Source of the DNA: Ostreococcus lucimarinus CCE9901
Taxonomy: Eukaryota > Chlorophyta > Mamiellophyceae > Mamiellales > Bathycoccaceae
Direction of reading: 5' to 3'
DNA: 64,000 nucleotides
Assembly (NCBI RefSeq): GCF_000092065.1
Contig: NC_009375.1
Location: 124,001 to 188,000, forward strand
Shown here: positions 1-9,399 of the stretch, one piece after another
Layout of the letters: each line of letters begins with the position of its first letter
How positions within the stretch are numbered: the first letter of the stretch is position 1
Notes under the pieces: generated by a model
The model's input: the letters and a program-made list of their open reading frames with translations, nothing else
Databases searched by the model: none
Told to the model about the DNA's origin: nothing
Program-made: the position numbers and the translations under genes

Positions 1-1749
1 ATCGCGGCGCTTGAGCTTGACGTGCAAGCCGTTCGTGGTGTGAATCGTCGCGCCCGTCGTCATGCCGCATTCGCCGTCGGGGTGCTTGGACTCGTCGAGT
101 TCAAAGTCGAATCGTCGCATGAGCATGGCGAGCGACACGATTGACTCAAAAATAGCAAACTGATCGCCCACGCATTTGCGCTGGCCACCGCCGAAGGGCA
201 AGTACGCGTACTCTTCGGTGTACTCGTTCGGCATCGGGGCGTCGATCGGGAAGCGTTCGGGCTTGAACGCGTCGGGTTCGTCCCAAATCCGCGGGTTTCT
301 GTGCAAGTTCCAAACCGAAATGAAGAAGTCGGTTCCGGCGTCGATGTTGTACCCTCCGAGGGTGACGGGCTCTAACGCGCGCCTGATTAACACCGGAGGT
401 TGCGGGTAAAGTCGCATGGACTCGTTGATGACGCGCGTCGTGTACACGAGCGCGCGCATATCCGCCACCGTCGGGTTGCGGTCGCCGACGACGCGGTCAA
501 CCTCCTCGAATACCTTGGCCTTCACTTCGGGGTGCTTGGCGAGCAAAAATGTCGTCCACGTCAGCACCGCGGCGGTGGTTTCGTGGCCGGCGATCAGGAG
601 CGTCATTAAATCATCGCGAAGTTGCTTGGACGTCACGTCGTCGCCGCTCGCGATGAGAAAGTGCAAAATGCTCGGATCGTCCGTGTTCATGTACTCCTCG
701 ACGAATTCCTCATCCTCTTCCTCCACCACGGCTTTGCATCGGTTGATGAGGTCATCCAAGGTGTCGTTCACCACTTGCAGCGCCTCCTGGCACTGACGCT
801 GCCTCGGCACGAGCCAGCGAAGCGGGGGAACCTTCCAATAGGGAATAAACGTCACGCTCCGGTACTCGGCTTCGCGCAAAACCGTGTACACGGCTTTGAT
901 CACGGGGTCGTCCGTGGACAAGGAGTCGAAATCGTAATTGAACACCGCCTTGCCTATGATATCCAAGGCGAATCGCGAGTAAAAGTTCTCCATCTCCACC
1001 GACTCGTTCGCCTTCTCCGCGCGCGCGAGCTGCGACATCCCCTTCAACCCGCAGTCGCCGAACATGTCCACCATGGACGTGACGTACTTTTTGTGCAAGC
1101 TCGGCACGATCACCTTGCGTCGAATCTTCCACACCTCACCGTTCGCCGGGATTAACCCCTGACCCATGACAAAGTCCAAAATCTCCGACAGCAATCCCTT
1201 GGAGAAGCTCTTCGCCTGCGTGAGCAACATCTCCTTGGCCACCGCGTTGTCGCTCACGACGACGAATTTCTTCGGCCCGATCGCCAGGACGAACATCTCC
1301 CCGTACGCCAAGAACAGCTTATACAGCGGCACAAAAACCGGTTGTCCCGCGATCTCGCGAATGTCCCCGCTCGCCACCGGCATCTTCGACATCGCCTCGG
1401 CGCGCCACCGCCTCGATAACCTCGCGAGCGCCAGCGACACCCCTCGCCCCACCGGTCCCGCGTCTTCGGGCACCAGTCCCCGCAGCCCGTCCGCCACCTT
1501 TCGAAACGGTCCCGTGGACGACGCCTTCGTGAACTCTCCGCTCGCGATGCGCTCCTCGAGCGTCAGCGCCTTTTTATCGTCGCCCGACGCCGCCGCGCGC
1601 GTCCCGGCTCGCGCGCGTCCCGGCCCTCGTCCCGCCCATCGCGCGCGTCCCATCGCGCGCTCGTCCCGCGCCGTCGCGCCGCATCGAGGCATCGCGCGTC
1701 GTCGCCCGTCGTCGCGCGCGCGTCCCTCGCGCGCGCGTCGCCCGCCGCG

Positions 1750-1780
<31 letters not shown>

Positions 1781-1800
1781 CGCATCGTCGTCGTCGGCAT
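1..1800 (-). CDS. CYP97A: Cytochrome P450, CYP97A-type carotenoid ring hydroxylase (3' partial)
   Basis: The gene runs off the left edge, so only the last few C-terminal residues are missing. The protein should hydroxylate carotene beta-rings in the plastid, the LUT5 step toward lutein and zeaxanthin. Visible P450 landmarks are the I-helix oxygen-binding motif AGHETT near residue 404, the K-helix ExxR (ESMR) near 460 and the heme-cysteine loop FGGGQRKCVGD near 537. The stretch GQPVFVPLYKLFLAYGE and the end TTGATIHTTNGL are typical of CYP97A proteins. The start at 1800 is the most upstream ATG in frame. It gives a Thr/Arg/Ala-rich leader of over 60 residues, consistent with a plastid transit peptide; in-frame ATGs also occur at 1785, 1692 and 1653. 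Family assignment is firm; the exact start and subfamily are inferred. Confidence 0.9.
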
Positions 1801-2321
1801 CGTCGCCACCGCGGCGTCCGTCGGCGCTCGCGCGCGGTCGAGCGCGGTCGAGTCGACGCTCGAGTCGCGCGCGCGCGGTCGAGCGCGCGCCGGCGCGTCG
1901 CGCGGTCGCGTCGCGTCGCGGTGTGGCGCGTGGCGCCGTCGTGGATAGCGTTTCGAGAAAATATACGTGATGGGGTAAATATGAATCACAATACTGGTCG
2001 TACGTATTCGGACATACGGGTGTGTGTATTTAGTGTACGTGATAGTTTAGTGTAAGCATCGTCGCGCGCTCGATCGCGCGCGCGCCGTCGAATCGCGCGA
2101 GACGTCGGCGCGGCGCGGCGCCGACGCGACGACGCGACGCGCGCTCGAACGTCGGCGTTCGAACGCGCCGGCGCGGCGCGCGAATGCGCGCGGCGTTCGG
2201 CGACGGCGCGCCGGGATTCAAATTCCAATTCCACGCGCGCGGAAAGCGACGCGAGACGACGACGCGCGCGACGCGCGCGCTCGCCGCGGCGACGCTCGCG
2301 GCGACGGTGACGACGGCGACG
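1801..2321. promoter_or_regulatory. Divergent promoter region between CYP97A and the carrier gene
   Basis: This 521-bp gap separates two divergently transcribed genes. Most is GC-rich low-complexity sequence, but 1955-2060 is clearly AT-richer, as expected for a core promoter here. It holds two copies of TACGTGAT (1964-1971 and 2036-2043), whose ACGT core is the plant bZIP type. No RNA gene was seen. The carrier could start upstream at 2184, which would shorten this region. Confidence 0.35.
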
Positions 2322-3413
2322 ATGTCGCGCGCGAGCGCGCGCGGCGCGGAGGCGTCGACGTCGGCGAAACGACGCGAAGGGACGCGAGAGGAGGCGCGCG
2401 CGCGAGCCGCGAGCGGGACGACGGCGACGACGACGCGAGACGCGACGAGAGGGAGGACGCGAATCGCGAGGGACGCGAGCGAGGACGCGCGAACGACGGC
2501 GGTGTGGGTGACGACGACGGCGGGCGCGCTGGCGGGCGCGACGGCGCGCGTGTGCGTGGCGCCGTTGGACGTGATTAAGATTCGGTTGCAGGTGCAAGTC
2601 GAGCGAGGCGCGAGCGGGAAGTATCGAGGGCTGGCGGACGCGACGCGGACGATACTGCGCGAGGAGGGGGGGCGCGCGATGTGGGCGGGGACGGTGCCGG
2701 CGCTGCTGCTGTGGGTGCCGTACACGGCGATACAGTTCACGGTGTTGAATAAGTTTAAGGAGGCGGCGAGGGAGCGGGAGCGCGCGAAACCGGGATCGAC
2801 GGCGGGACTGCCGGTGAGTTTCATCGGTGGCGCCGCCGCGGGATCGGTGGCGACGGTGGCGACGTACCCGTTCGATGTCATTCGAACGTTACTGGCGAGT
2901 CAGGGTCACCCGAAGGTGTATAATAACGTGTTCGACGCCGCGCTCGGCGTCGTTCGCGAACGCGGCGTCGCCAAAGGTTTGTACGCGGGCGTCTCCGTGA
3001 CGCTCGCCGAGATCGTTCCCGCGAGCGCGGTGCAGTTCGGCTCGTACGCTGCGTTGAAATCAAACCTCCCCGAAGTGTTCGGGGAGAACGATTTCGCGTG
3101 CGGGTTCGCCGCGGGCACCATCGCGCGGCTCGTCATTCACCCGCTCGACGTCGTCAAGAAACGATTCCAAGTCGCCGGATTCTCTCGAAGTTTAGCCTAC
3201 GGCCAACGCGTCGACGCGGGCGCGTACAAAAGTTTCTTCGCCGCCGTGCGAACGATCGCGCGCAGCGAGGGCGTGGGTGGGTTTTACAAGGGCTTGATGC
3301 CGAGTCTGATCAAGTCCGCCCCCGCGAGCGCGATTACTTTTAGCGTCTTCGAAGCCGCGCGACGGTTGTTAGAGCGCGCCGCGGACGACGACGACGAGGC
3401 GCCGCGACGATAG
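2322..3413 (+). CDS. Mitochondrial carrier protein, thiamine diphosphate carrier-like
   Basis: This is a six-helix inner mitochondrial membrane transporter of the SLC25 family. All three signature repeats are visible: PLDVIKIR near residue 81, PFDVIRT near 183 and PLDVVKKR near 273. Around these, FQVAGFSRSLAYGQRVDAGA and LASQGHPKVYNNVF match the pattern of plant and fungal thiamine diphosphate carriers, so ThDP import is the likely role. The substrate is inferred from that resemblance. The start at 2322 gives 363 residues, near the usual 310-350. An upstream ATG at 2184 would add 46 residues of low-complexity sequence. The gene is divergent from CYP97A. Confidence 0.85.
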   Translation: MSRASARGAEASTSAKRREGTREEARARAASGTTATTTRDATRGRTRIARDASEDARTTAVWVTTTAGALAGATARVCVAPLDVIKIRLQVQVERGASGKYRGLADATRTILREEGGRAMWAGTVPALLLWVPYTAIQFTVLNKFKEAARERERAKPGSTAGLPVSFIGGAAAGSVATVATYPFDVIRTLLASQGHPKVYNNVFDAALGVVRERGVAKGLYAGVSVTLAEIVPASAVQFGSYAALKSNLPEVFGENDFACGFAAGTIARLVIHPLDVVKKRFQVAGFSRSLAYGQRVDAGAYKSFFAAVRTIARSEGVGGFYKGLMPSLIKSAPASAITFSVFEAARRLLERAADDDDEAPRR

Positions 3414-3525
3414 GTCGCGACGGCGAACGCGTTAGGGATCGGGACGCCGCGTCCCGAAGATGTAGAAGAGTCAGAGCCAGTCGCAGTGAGTCGAGCGCGG
3501 TCGAGCCGACGCCGTCCCGCACAAG

Positions 3526-4698
3526 ATGACGCTTTTCGACGAAGAGATCGCGCGCCTCGACGTCGAGCGCGCCGATCTCGCCGCGCGCGCTGCCCGAGAG
3601 ACCGACGACGGTCGTCGCGCGTACGTCGACGCGATCGTCGCGCGCGTCGAGCGCGCGCGCGCGACGCTCGCCGCCGCCGCCGCCGCAGATTCGGGTGTCG
3701 AAAAACCGACGACGACGGGACGCGACGTCGCGCGCGTGCACGCGCGCGATCTCACGCCGCGACGTTTTCGACTCGAATACGTCGCCACGGATACCCCGGT
3801 CGTGATCGAGGGGCTCGGGAGCGCGCTGACGGAGGACGGCGCGGACGGCGAGACGTGCGCGTGGTTGACGCGGCGCGCCGGGAATAAAAAAGTCGCCGTC
3901 ACGAGGAAGGATGGTCACCGACGCGCGACGCTGTCGTGCGAGGTGACGGACGTTTTGGATTTAAAGGACTTTTTCGCGGAAGTCGTGGACGATCGAGGGG
4001 CGGGGAGTTACTTGTACGACACGTCGATTCCGCTCAAGCTGCCGTCGTTGTCGGAGAGCGTGCGCGTACCGGCGTACGTGGCACACGATTACATGCAGCG
4101 CACGATGCGATTGACGGCATTTTCACGGTCGTGGCCGAGCTTGTTTGTCGCCGCGAAGAACACGCGATCGTCCCTGCACGTCGATCAGTGGCAGGGGCAC
4201 TTTTTCATGGCCGTGGTGCGCGGCACGAAGCGATGGACCGTCTTCTCGCGCGAATCGCTCGCGTTTTTACGGCCGAGCTGGTCGCGCGGCACGCTCGATC
4301 CCGCGATGCCACCGTTGGAGGAACAAGAAGAGATGGGAATGTTACCGCTCCCGCGTGAATTCGGCGCGCGCCGATGGGACGTCGATCTTGGCCCGGGCGA
4401 GGTGCTTTTCGTGCCGGGCGGCTCGCCGCACGCCGTTCGAAACCTCGATTGCACGGTGGCGTTCGCGGGAAACTTCGTCGACGACGTCAATCTGGACCGC
4501 GTGTTGGAAGATTTAAAGCTCATGGCCGCCAAAGATCCCGCGTTGATGGAGAGCTACCGAGCGCTCGACGAGGTGGATTTCGACGACGAAGGCGCCGCGC
4601 TCGCGGCGGGCGACGACGACGTCCACGCGGGCGCGTTCGACGCGAACGCGCGCGTCGTGCGAGTCGCCGATTATCTCGCGGGGGGGCGACTCGTGTGA
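3526..4698 (+). CDS. JmjC-domain (cupin_8) 2-oxoglutarate oxygenase
   Basis: The 390-residue protein has a C-terminal JmjC/cupin fold with intact iron ligands: His218 and Asp220 in LHVDQW, and His302 in GGSPHAVRN. RGTKRWTVF between them matches the 2-oxoglutarate lysine region of small JmjC hydroxylases. Residues 1-90 are Ala/Arg/Asp-rich and probably helical. It lacks the PHD, ARID and zinc-finger modules of histone demethylases, so a stand-alone JMJD-type protein hydroxylase or demethylase is likely; the substrate cannot be read from sequence. It follows the carrier gene on the same strand after 112 bp. Confidence 0.8.
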   Translation: MTLFDEEIARLDVERADLAARAARETDDGRRAYVDAIVARVERARATLAAAAAADSGVEKPTTTGRDVARVHARDLTPRRFRLEYVATDTPVVIEGLGSALTEDGADGETCAWLTRRAGNKKVAVTRKDGHRRATLSCEVTDVLDLKDFFAEVVDDRGAGSYLYDTSIPLKLPSLSESVRVPAYVAHDYMQRTMRLTAFSRSWPSLFVAAKNTRSSLHVDQWQGHFFMAVVRGTKRWTVFSRESLAFLRPSWSRGTLDPAMPPLEEQEEMGMLPLPREFGARRWDVDLGPGEVLFVPGGSPHAVRNLDCTVAFAGNFVDDVNLDRVLEDLKLMAAKDPALMESYRALDEVDFDDEGAALAAGDDDVHAGAFDANARVVRVADYLAGGRLV

Positions 4699-4808
4699 TG
4701 GGATGGATGTCTCGCGTCGCGTCTCGGAGTTCGGGACGAGGGGTTCGCGGCGTCGTGAAAAAGTGACAAAAAAATCAGGGAAGCCGAGCTCCCCCCATGG
4801 GGGTGAAT

Positions 4809-5036
4809 CTCACAGCGATAAATTTTTTAAAGTACTATCCGTCACCCCGAAACGACGAAAGTCACAGTGTTGTCGTGTCGCTTTTCCATCACGGACAATC
4901 GGGTGTGGGAAAAAGTAAGGTGTGATGTCGACACATCTCTTCCTGCGGGTTTCGATCCCGCGGCTTCCAGATCTCTATCGGAGCAGCCGTCATATTCGAC
5001 GGAGACTTTTTCCTAACAGTCTGACACTCTACCAGC
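4809..5036. repeat. Left copy of 228-bp direct repeat
   Basis: Matches 10744-10971 at a constant offset of 5935 bp without indels. Mismatches seen are at 4813 and two near 4905-4922. It includes a truncated tRNA-Asn and a TGTCGACA palindrome at 4926-4933. The left boundary follows a short C-run/G-run palindrome near 4792-4803; the right boundary is abrupt, inside the tRNA D-arm. Confidence 0.9.
4937..5036 (-). pseudogene. Truncated tRNA-Asn(GUU)
   Basis: Identical in arrangement to the intact tRNA at 10872-10985. It keeps the discriminator, acceptor 3' strand, T-arm, anticodon arm and intron. It has lost positions 1-14: the acceptor 5' strand, positions 8-9 and the 5' strand of the D-stem. 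It cannot fold into a tRNA. Confidence 0.85.
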
Positions 5037-5443
5037 AAAATTGTTTACAGAGATACCGCGACGAGATTGAAGCAATACAAGGAACTCGATGGGCACCTGA
5101 TGAACGCCTCCGTGTGGGACGAGTATTTGACCCCAGAGATGCTCAGTCTGTATAATCCCGAAACAGACCAATTCGAGGAGCCCAAGCACTGGCTAAATGG
5201 GAAGCGTGTAGGAATTGCAATACTGGCGGATGATGTAAAATCGAGTCCGTTGCTGTCTAACAAAGCCTGGCGCAACCTGTGTATCAAATGCCGCCACCTT
5301 GGATCCTTCCCTGACAGTTCTCCACCAATAGGGTGCTCGATTTTCTGCGCGAGGTCAAGGACGCCGACGCGACGCTCCCAGACAAGTTGAAAGCCGAGGT
5401 ACCGACCATGCTTCAGAAAGGCGTGCGCGCGTATCTGGATTAA
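5037..5443 (+). pseudogene. Frameshifted remnant resembling a viral-type DNA-packaging ATPase
   Basis: Starting exactly at the left repeat boundary, one frame reads YRDTATRLKQYKELDGHL and continues through a segment containing GKRVGIAILADD and LCIKCRHLG. After at least one frame change near 5300-5333 it continues in another frame as VLDFLREVKDADATL to a stop at 5441-5443. The hydrophobic strand ending in DD, followed some 20 residues later by an RH(L/I)G motif, is the Walker B to sensor layout of FtsK/HerA-type packaging ATPases in large DNA viruses and virus-like elements. Identification rests on this layout only. The N-terminal part with Walker A is missing. Downstream 5444-5666 shows no further coding sequence. 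Confidence 0.4.
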
Positions 5444-5666
5444 GCTTCACAAGTACCGTGGTGTGGGTAACATCTGGGACATCTTATCGAAATAATTCAT
5501 CGATGTTCGCCAGGAGATCGAGGAACAGGTGCCGTAAATTACGAAGAGCGTTTCGATTTACAATTTATATGATCCTCTAGCTTGAAAAATAGATCTCCGT
5601 CAGTGGCCGTGGGTGTGTTTGCCACAACTTGATTTGATAGTAATTGACATTTTTTTACCGCTCTCA

Positions 5667-7196
5667 TTAGTGCGCGTGTGCGTGTGAGTCTCCGCCACCG
5701 CCACCGCCTGTGCAATGCTTGTGGTTGAGGAGCACGAGACTGATGGCAACAACGCCGACGATGAAGGTGAGAATGCTCGTCGCGCGAAGACGAGGTGAAG
5801 TGGCGCTCACTGATACTCGGGGCATGCACTCTGCGGCGGCGATTTGCAGATAGACTCCAGCACCGAAGGCGAGCAGCAGTCCATGCCAGAAGTCGTTGTT
5901 ATTTCCCGATCCAACACTAATGAGGACGCCAAGAATGACACTCAAGCCGGAAACGAAGTTTAAAGTCAGCGTCGGCAACGGCGCGAGATCGCCCTGGAAG
6001 GGGTCTACGAGCACCAAGTAGTCAGCAAGCTCTTGAGCGATTTCGTGATAGACGGTCGCGGCGGTGATCGACCATCCCATGGTACTGTCGCAGTTCAGAA
6101 AGCCGAAGCCAATGAAAATACCATCCACTAGGTTGTGCATGAAATCTCCAAGAATGATACCACTTCGAACGCGATACTTGTGTGAGTTACAAGTACAAGT
6201 ATCACAGTCATCTTGAGCGCCTTTGACTGCAAGTTCCGCATCGGTTGTCTTCGCTGTATTTCCAAGAGTTGGGAACACGACAGAGATACCAAAGTCGATG
6301 AAGTAGGCCATGAGAAAGCCGAAGATAGAAGCGGAAGCCCACCATGCGGTCTGCTCTGCCTCATCCGAGCCAGCAGGTTTGATTAAATGCGTGGCTTCGT
6401 AGAACATCAGATAAAACGCAGCCGAAAGAAGTGCGCCGGCGGCAAACGAGTTAATTGTGCAACTCACAGTTTCAGGGTACGCTTTCTGCTTCTTAGCGAT
6501 ACTCGGGATGAGAAAGACCACACCAGAAAGTGTGACGATATTGACGATAATTGCCGCCCCAATGGCGTTGGCCCACGGTTTTGATTTCGATTCGCTCACG
6601 GTGGATGCTTCGGGAAGTGAAGCTTTTGGCACCACGTCATCTCCGTGGAGGTCCTTGAGATAGTGCGCGTCGCGCTCGAACTCGGTGGGAACGTGCTCAG
6701 CGAAGATTGAGATCGCGTCGATGCCAGTCGTATTAATCTTAAACGGCGTCGTGTGCCAGGTGTTGTCAAATTCAAGGTTGACACACCCACTATCAGGTGT
6801 CAAAACACTATCTCGTATCTTAGCCGTCGTACAAGCTCCCCCGATTGCGGTATCACCGCTATCCTCGCGGGCTTCGAGCTCGTCGTGTCCGGCGGCGATT
6901 TCGTCGTAGATGACCATTTTCATGGTATCGGCGGCGTACTTATCGGCCACCTTTTGCGCCTGCCACACGTATTCATTCTCTGGCGTCTCAAAGATTCCAG
7001 CCCATTCGAATGCGTGCGCGCCGGACGCGTGCGCGCCGCGCTGCGCGAGCGCGCTCGCGACGATCGCGATGCCACCACCGAGCGCGCTCGCGCAGCGCAT
7101 CGTTCGCCCTCGTCGTCGCTCGACCGTCCTCGCACCGCGTGCGCGTTCGCGCGGCGGCATCGTCGTCTTCGTGTTCTTCGTGTTTTCGTTCGTCAT
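5667..7196 (-). CDS. ZIP-family divalent metal transporter
   Basis: The protein imports Zn, Fe or similar divalent metals into the cytosol from outside or from a compartment. It has an N-terminal secretory leader (hydrophobic run AIVASALAQ), a roughly 150-residue soluble domain, then about eight membrane segments. The ZIP metal site is present: HNLVDG near residue 353 and HEIAQELAD near 384. The C-terminus is Gly-rich and ends HAHAH, a probable metal-binding tail. Alternative in-frame starts are at 7160 and 7100; 7100 places the hydrophobic leader right at the N-terminus. Base composition is less GC-rich than surrounding genes. It is divergent from the COG0523 gene across a shared promoter. 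Confidence 0.9.
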   Translation of the reverse strand: MTNENTKNTKTTMPPRERARGARTVERRRGRTMRCASALGGGIAIVASALAQRGAHASGAHAFEWAGIFETPENEYVWQAQKVADKYAADTMKMVIYDEIAAGHDELEAREDSGDTAIGGACTTAKIRDSVLTPDSGCVNLEFDNTWHTTPFKINTTGIDAISIFAEHVPTEFERDAHYLKDLHGDDVVPKASLPEASTVSESKSKPWANAIGAAIIVNIVTLSGVVFLIPSIAKKQKAYPETVSCTINSFAAGALLSAAFYLMFYEATHLIKPAGSDEAEQTAWWASASIFGFLMAYFIDFGISVVFPTLGNTAKTTDAELAVKGAQDDCDTCTCNSHKYRVRSGIILGDFMHNLVDGIFIGFGFLNCDSTMGWSITAATVYHEIAQELADYLVLVDPFQGDLAPLPTLTLNFVSGLSVILGVLISVGSGNNNDFWHGLLLAFGAGVYLQIAAAECMPRVSVSATSPRLRATSILTFIVGVVAISLVLLNHKHCTGGGGGGDSHAHAH

Positions 7197-7658
7197 CGTT
7201 TCCGTCGTCGTCGTCGTCTTCGCCGGCGTCGGTAAGTGCGGCTGCGCACAAACTAAAGCGGCATACGAACCGAACCGGCGCGATGGAGGGCGGTCGTTTA
7301 TAAGTCACGACTCGCGAACGACAAAATGTCGACATCCGCCGCAGTGTCGACACATCTCGGTGGTACTTGGATATGTCGAAATATGTCGACATGTGCGTCG
7401 AGACGTTTTTCGTATATAGATGCATCACGGGGTTCAATGCGTACACGCGCGTGGGTAAATATGTCGACATGCGTGTCGACATGTTTACGACGCGCGTCGC
7501 GACGCGATCCGTGATGGGCTTCGCGGGGCGTCGCGTACGACGATCCTCGACACGTGCACGACGCGAATCGTCGACACGTGCACGACGCGCGCGCATCGCC
7601 GCACTTCGCGACGCCTCTTCGGCTCGTTCGCGCGCGGAGACGTCGATCGCCGTACATC
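7197..7658. promoter_or_regulatory. Shared divergent promoter with five TGTCGACA palindromes and two G-box repeats
   Basis: The 462-bp gap between the ZIP and COG0523 genes contains perfect TGTCGACA palindromes at 7327-7334, 7345-7352, 7384-7391, 7462-7469 and 7474-7481, plus a near copy TGTCGAAA at 7374-7381. Nearer the COG0523 gene, the 19-bp sequence TCGACACGTGCACGACGCG occurs twice (7547-7565 and 7571-7589), each with a CACGTG core. The same TGTCGACA octamer lies in both terminal repeats of the island. Function as metal-responsive operators is inferred. Confidence 0.6.
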
Positions 7659-9299
7659 ATGTCCACACCCGCCGCAATCGCCAATCATAATCGATTGCCG
7701 GTGACAACGCTGTGCGGGTTCCTCGGCGCTGGGAAGACGACAACTCTGAAACGCGTGCTCGAAGCTAAGCGAGACGCGAACGGAAAGTTTCGGTGTGCCG
7801 TCGTCGTGAACGACGTCGCGGAGTTGAACATCGACAAAAAATTAATCGATGATTCCGCTTTGCTGCAGAGCGACGAGGTGGTTGCCATGCAGAACGGATG
7901 CGTGTGCTGTTCGTTGAGCGGAGACTTTGTAAAACAAATCGGGGACATGGCCAAGAGTGGCAATTTTGACTACATGATCGTAGAGGCATCAGGAGTGTCG
8001 GAACCGGCGGAAATTGCGAAACTCTTCGCAAATTGTGAGGACGATCACGATCATGAAGCTGCGCACGTTGATGAGCATGAACATTTGAGCACACTGGCGC
8101 GGCTGGATACGTGCGTGACGGTCATCGCTGCAGGTGACTTTCTCGACATGATTGATTCTTTCAGGGCGTCAGCTGTGAACAGGCAGTCTTACTCTCAATT
8201 GTTGGCTGAACAGATAGAGTACGCGAATGTCGTCGTATTGAACAAGGTCGACACTGTCGATGACGAACAACTCGCCGAGATTAAAGCGCAGATACAACTT
8301 CTCAATTCACGTGCTGATATTCTTGAAGCTGTGAACGGCGCGATCGACGTTACGCGAATCGTCAATACAAAACTTTACAAAGAGAATGACTTTGCTGGTT
8401 TCATAACATGGGAACAAGAGATAGAAGCAACATCTGTGAAGTCATGCTGCGCCGGCGCTAGGGACAAAGGTGAGTCTCCATGCTGTAAGCGAGCTCGCAT
8501 GAGAGAAACAGCCTTAAGCGAGGTCACGCTTGCACCAAGTTCTTCCCAAACACGTCACGATAGTCGGTTCGGTATTACGTCTTTCATTTACCGAGCCAGA
8601 AGACCTTTTCATCCCAAACGGTTTTTAGGCTCATTTGTCGAGCGCTTCTTCAGCTCCCTCGAGGCCGATGACCGTGATGAAGAAAAAGATGAAGAGACAC
8701 CAAGTGTAGACTGGAGTGCAGTGAAAGATATTCGAGCGCGACAAGAAGCGATGAAACTCAAGCGCCGTAAAAGGGAAGGTGAAATTGGTGTGCTGCTACG
8801 TTCGAAGGGTGTAACGTGGCTCAGTGATGCCCACGACTTGATAATTGTTTTCAGTCAGGCTGGTAATATTTACTCTCTCGAAGGATCAAGCCGATGGACC
8901 GCGCTGAATAAAAATGCTTGGGTCGGCTCACAGGGGATAAAGCAAGAACTTCGTAAAGACTGGGAGGGGCCTTATGGTGATCGCCGACAAGAACTGGTGT
9001 TCATTGGCAAGGATCTTAAATACGATGAAATTCAATCAACGTTGGACTCTTGCCTCTTGACCGACGAAGAATTCGAAATGGGTTCTGATGGCTGGAGAGC
9101 AGTCATGGGTGATGTCTTTCTAGACGAAGACGACGAAGACGAAGACGACGAAGTCGATGACGAAGACGACGAAGAAATCGACGAAGATTTGGTCGACGAC
9201 GAGGAGATCGAAGAGGAGATCAGGCCGCAACCCACTTCAAAGTCGAAGGCAAAACCAAAGGCAAAGTCGGCGCCCTCTCAAAACGACGGCTTAGTCTGA
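7659..9299 (+). CDS. COG0523/CobW-family G3E GTPase (metallochaperone)
   Basis: A P-loop GTPase expected to use GTP to deliver a metal, most often zinc, to client proteins. Visible features: Walker A GFLGAGKTT near residues 20-28, the metal-binding CxCC in NGCVCCSL near 81, EASGVSEP, and the guanine motif NKVD near 196. A His/Asp/Glu-rich insert (HDHEAAHVDEHEH, about 129-142), two Cys pairs (SCC and PCC) in the linker and a C-terminal CobW_C domain follow. The tail is very acidic (about 486-520) and then Lys/Ser-rich. The ATG at 7659 begins the conserved domain within about 12 residues. Pairing with a divergent ZIP transporter supports a role in zinc or related metal supply. Confidence 0.9.
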   Translation: MSTPAAIANHNRLPVTTLCGFLGAGKTTTLKRVLEAKRDANGKFRCAVVVNDVAELNIDKKLIDDSALLQSDEVVAMQNGCVCCSLSGDFVKQIGDMAKSGNFDYMIVEASGVSEPAEIAKLFANCEDDHDHEAAHVDEHEHLSTLARLDTCVTVIAAGDFLDMIDSFRASAVNRQSYSQLLAEQIEYANVVVLNKVDTVDDEQLAEIKAQIQLLNSRADILEAVNGAIDVTRIVNTKLYKENDFAGFITWEQEIEATSVKSCCAGARDKGESPCCKRARMRETALSEVTLAPSSSQTRHDSRFGITSFIYRARRPFHPKRFLGSFVERFFSSLEADDRDEEKDEETPSVDWSAVKDIRARQEAMKLKRRKREGEIGVLLRSKGVTWLSDAHDLIIVFSQAGNIYSLEGSSRWTALNKNAWVGSQGIKQELRKDWEGPYGDRRQELVFIGKDLKYDEIQSTLDSCLLTDEEFEMGSDGWRAVMGDVFLDEDDEDEDDEVDDEDDEEIDEDLVDDEEIEEEIRPQPTSKSKAKPKAKSAPSQNDGLV

Positions 9300-9399
9300 T
9301 GTCTTTCTAGGTGACACTGAAGCGGAACAGGGTGGAGATGTGGACTCGGGCAACTCTTCCGACATGTAAGCTTGTCCTTTATAGTGAGCCCACACCGAT

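Noticed and set aside
4922-5155. Short ORF spanning the truncated tRNA and the ATPase remnant
   Set aside because: Crosses a repeat boundary and reads tRNA sequence; chance frame.
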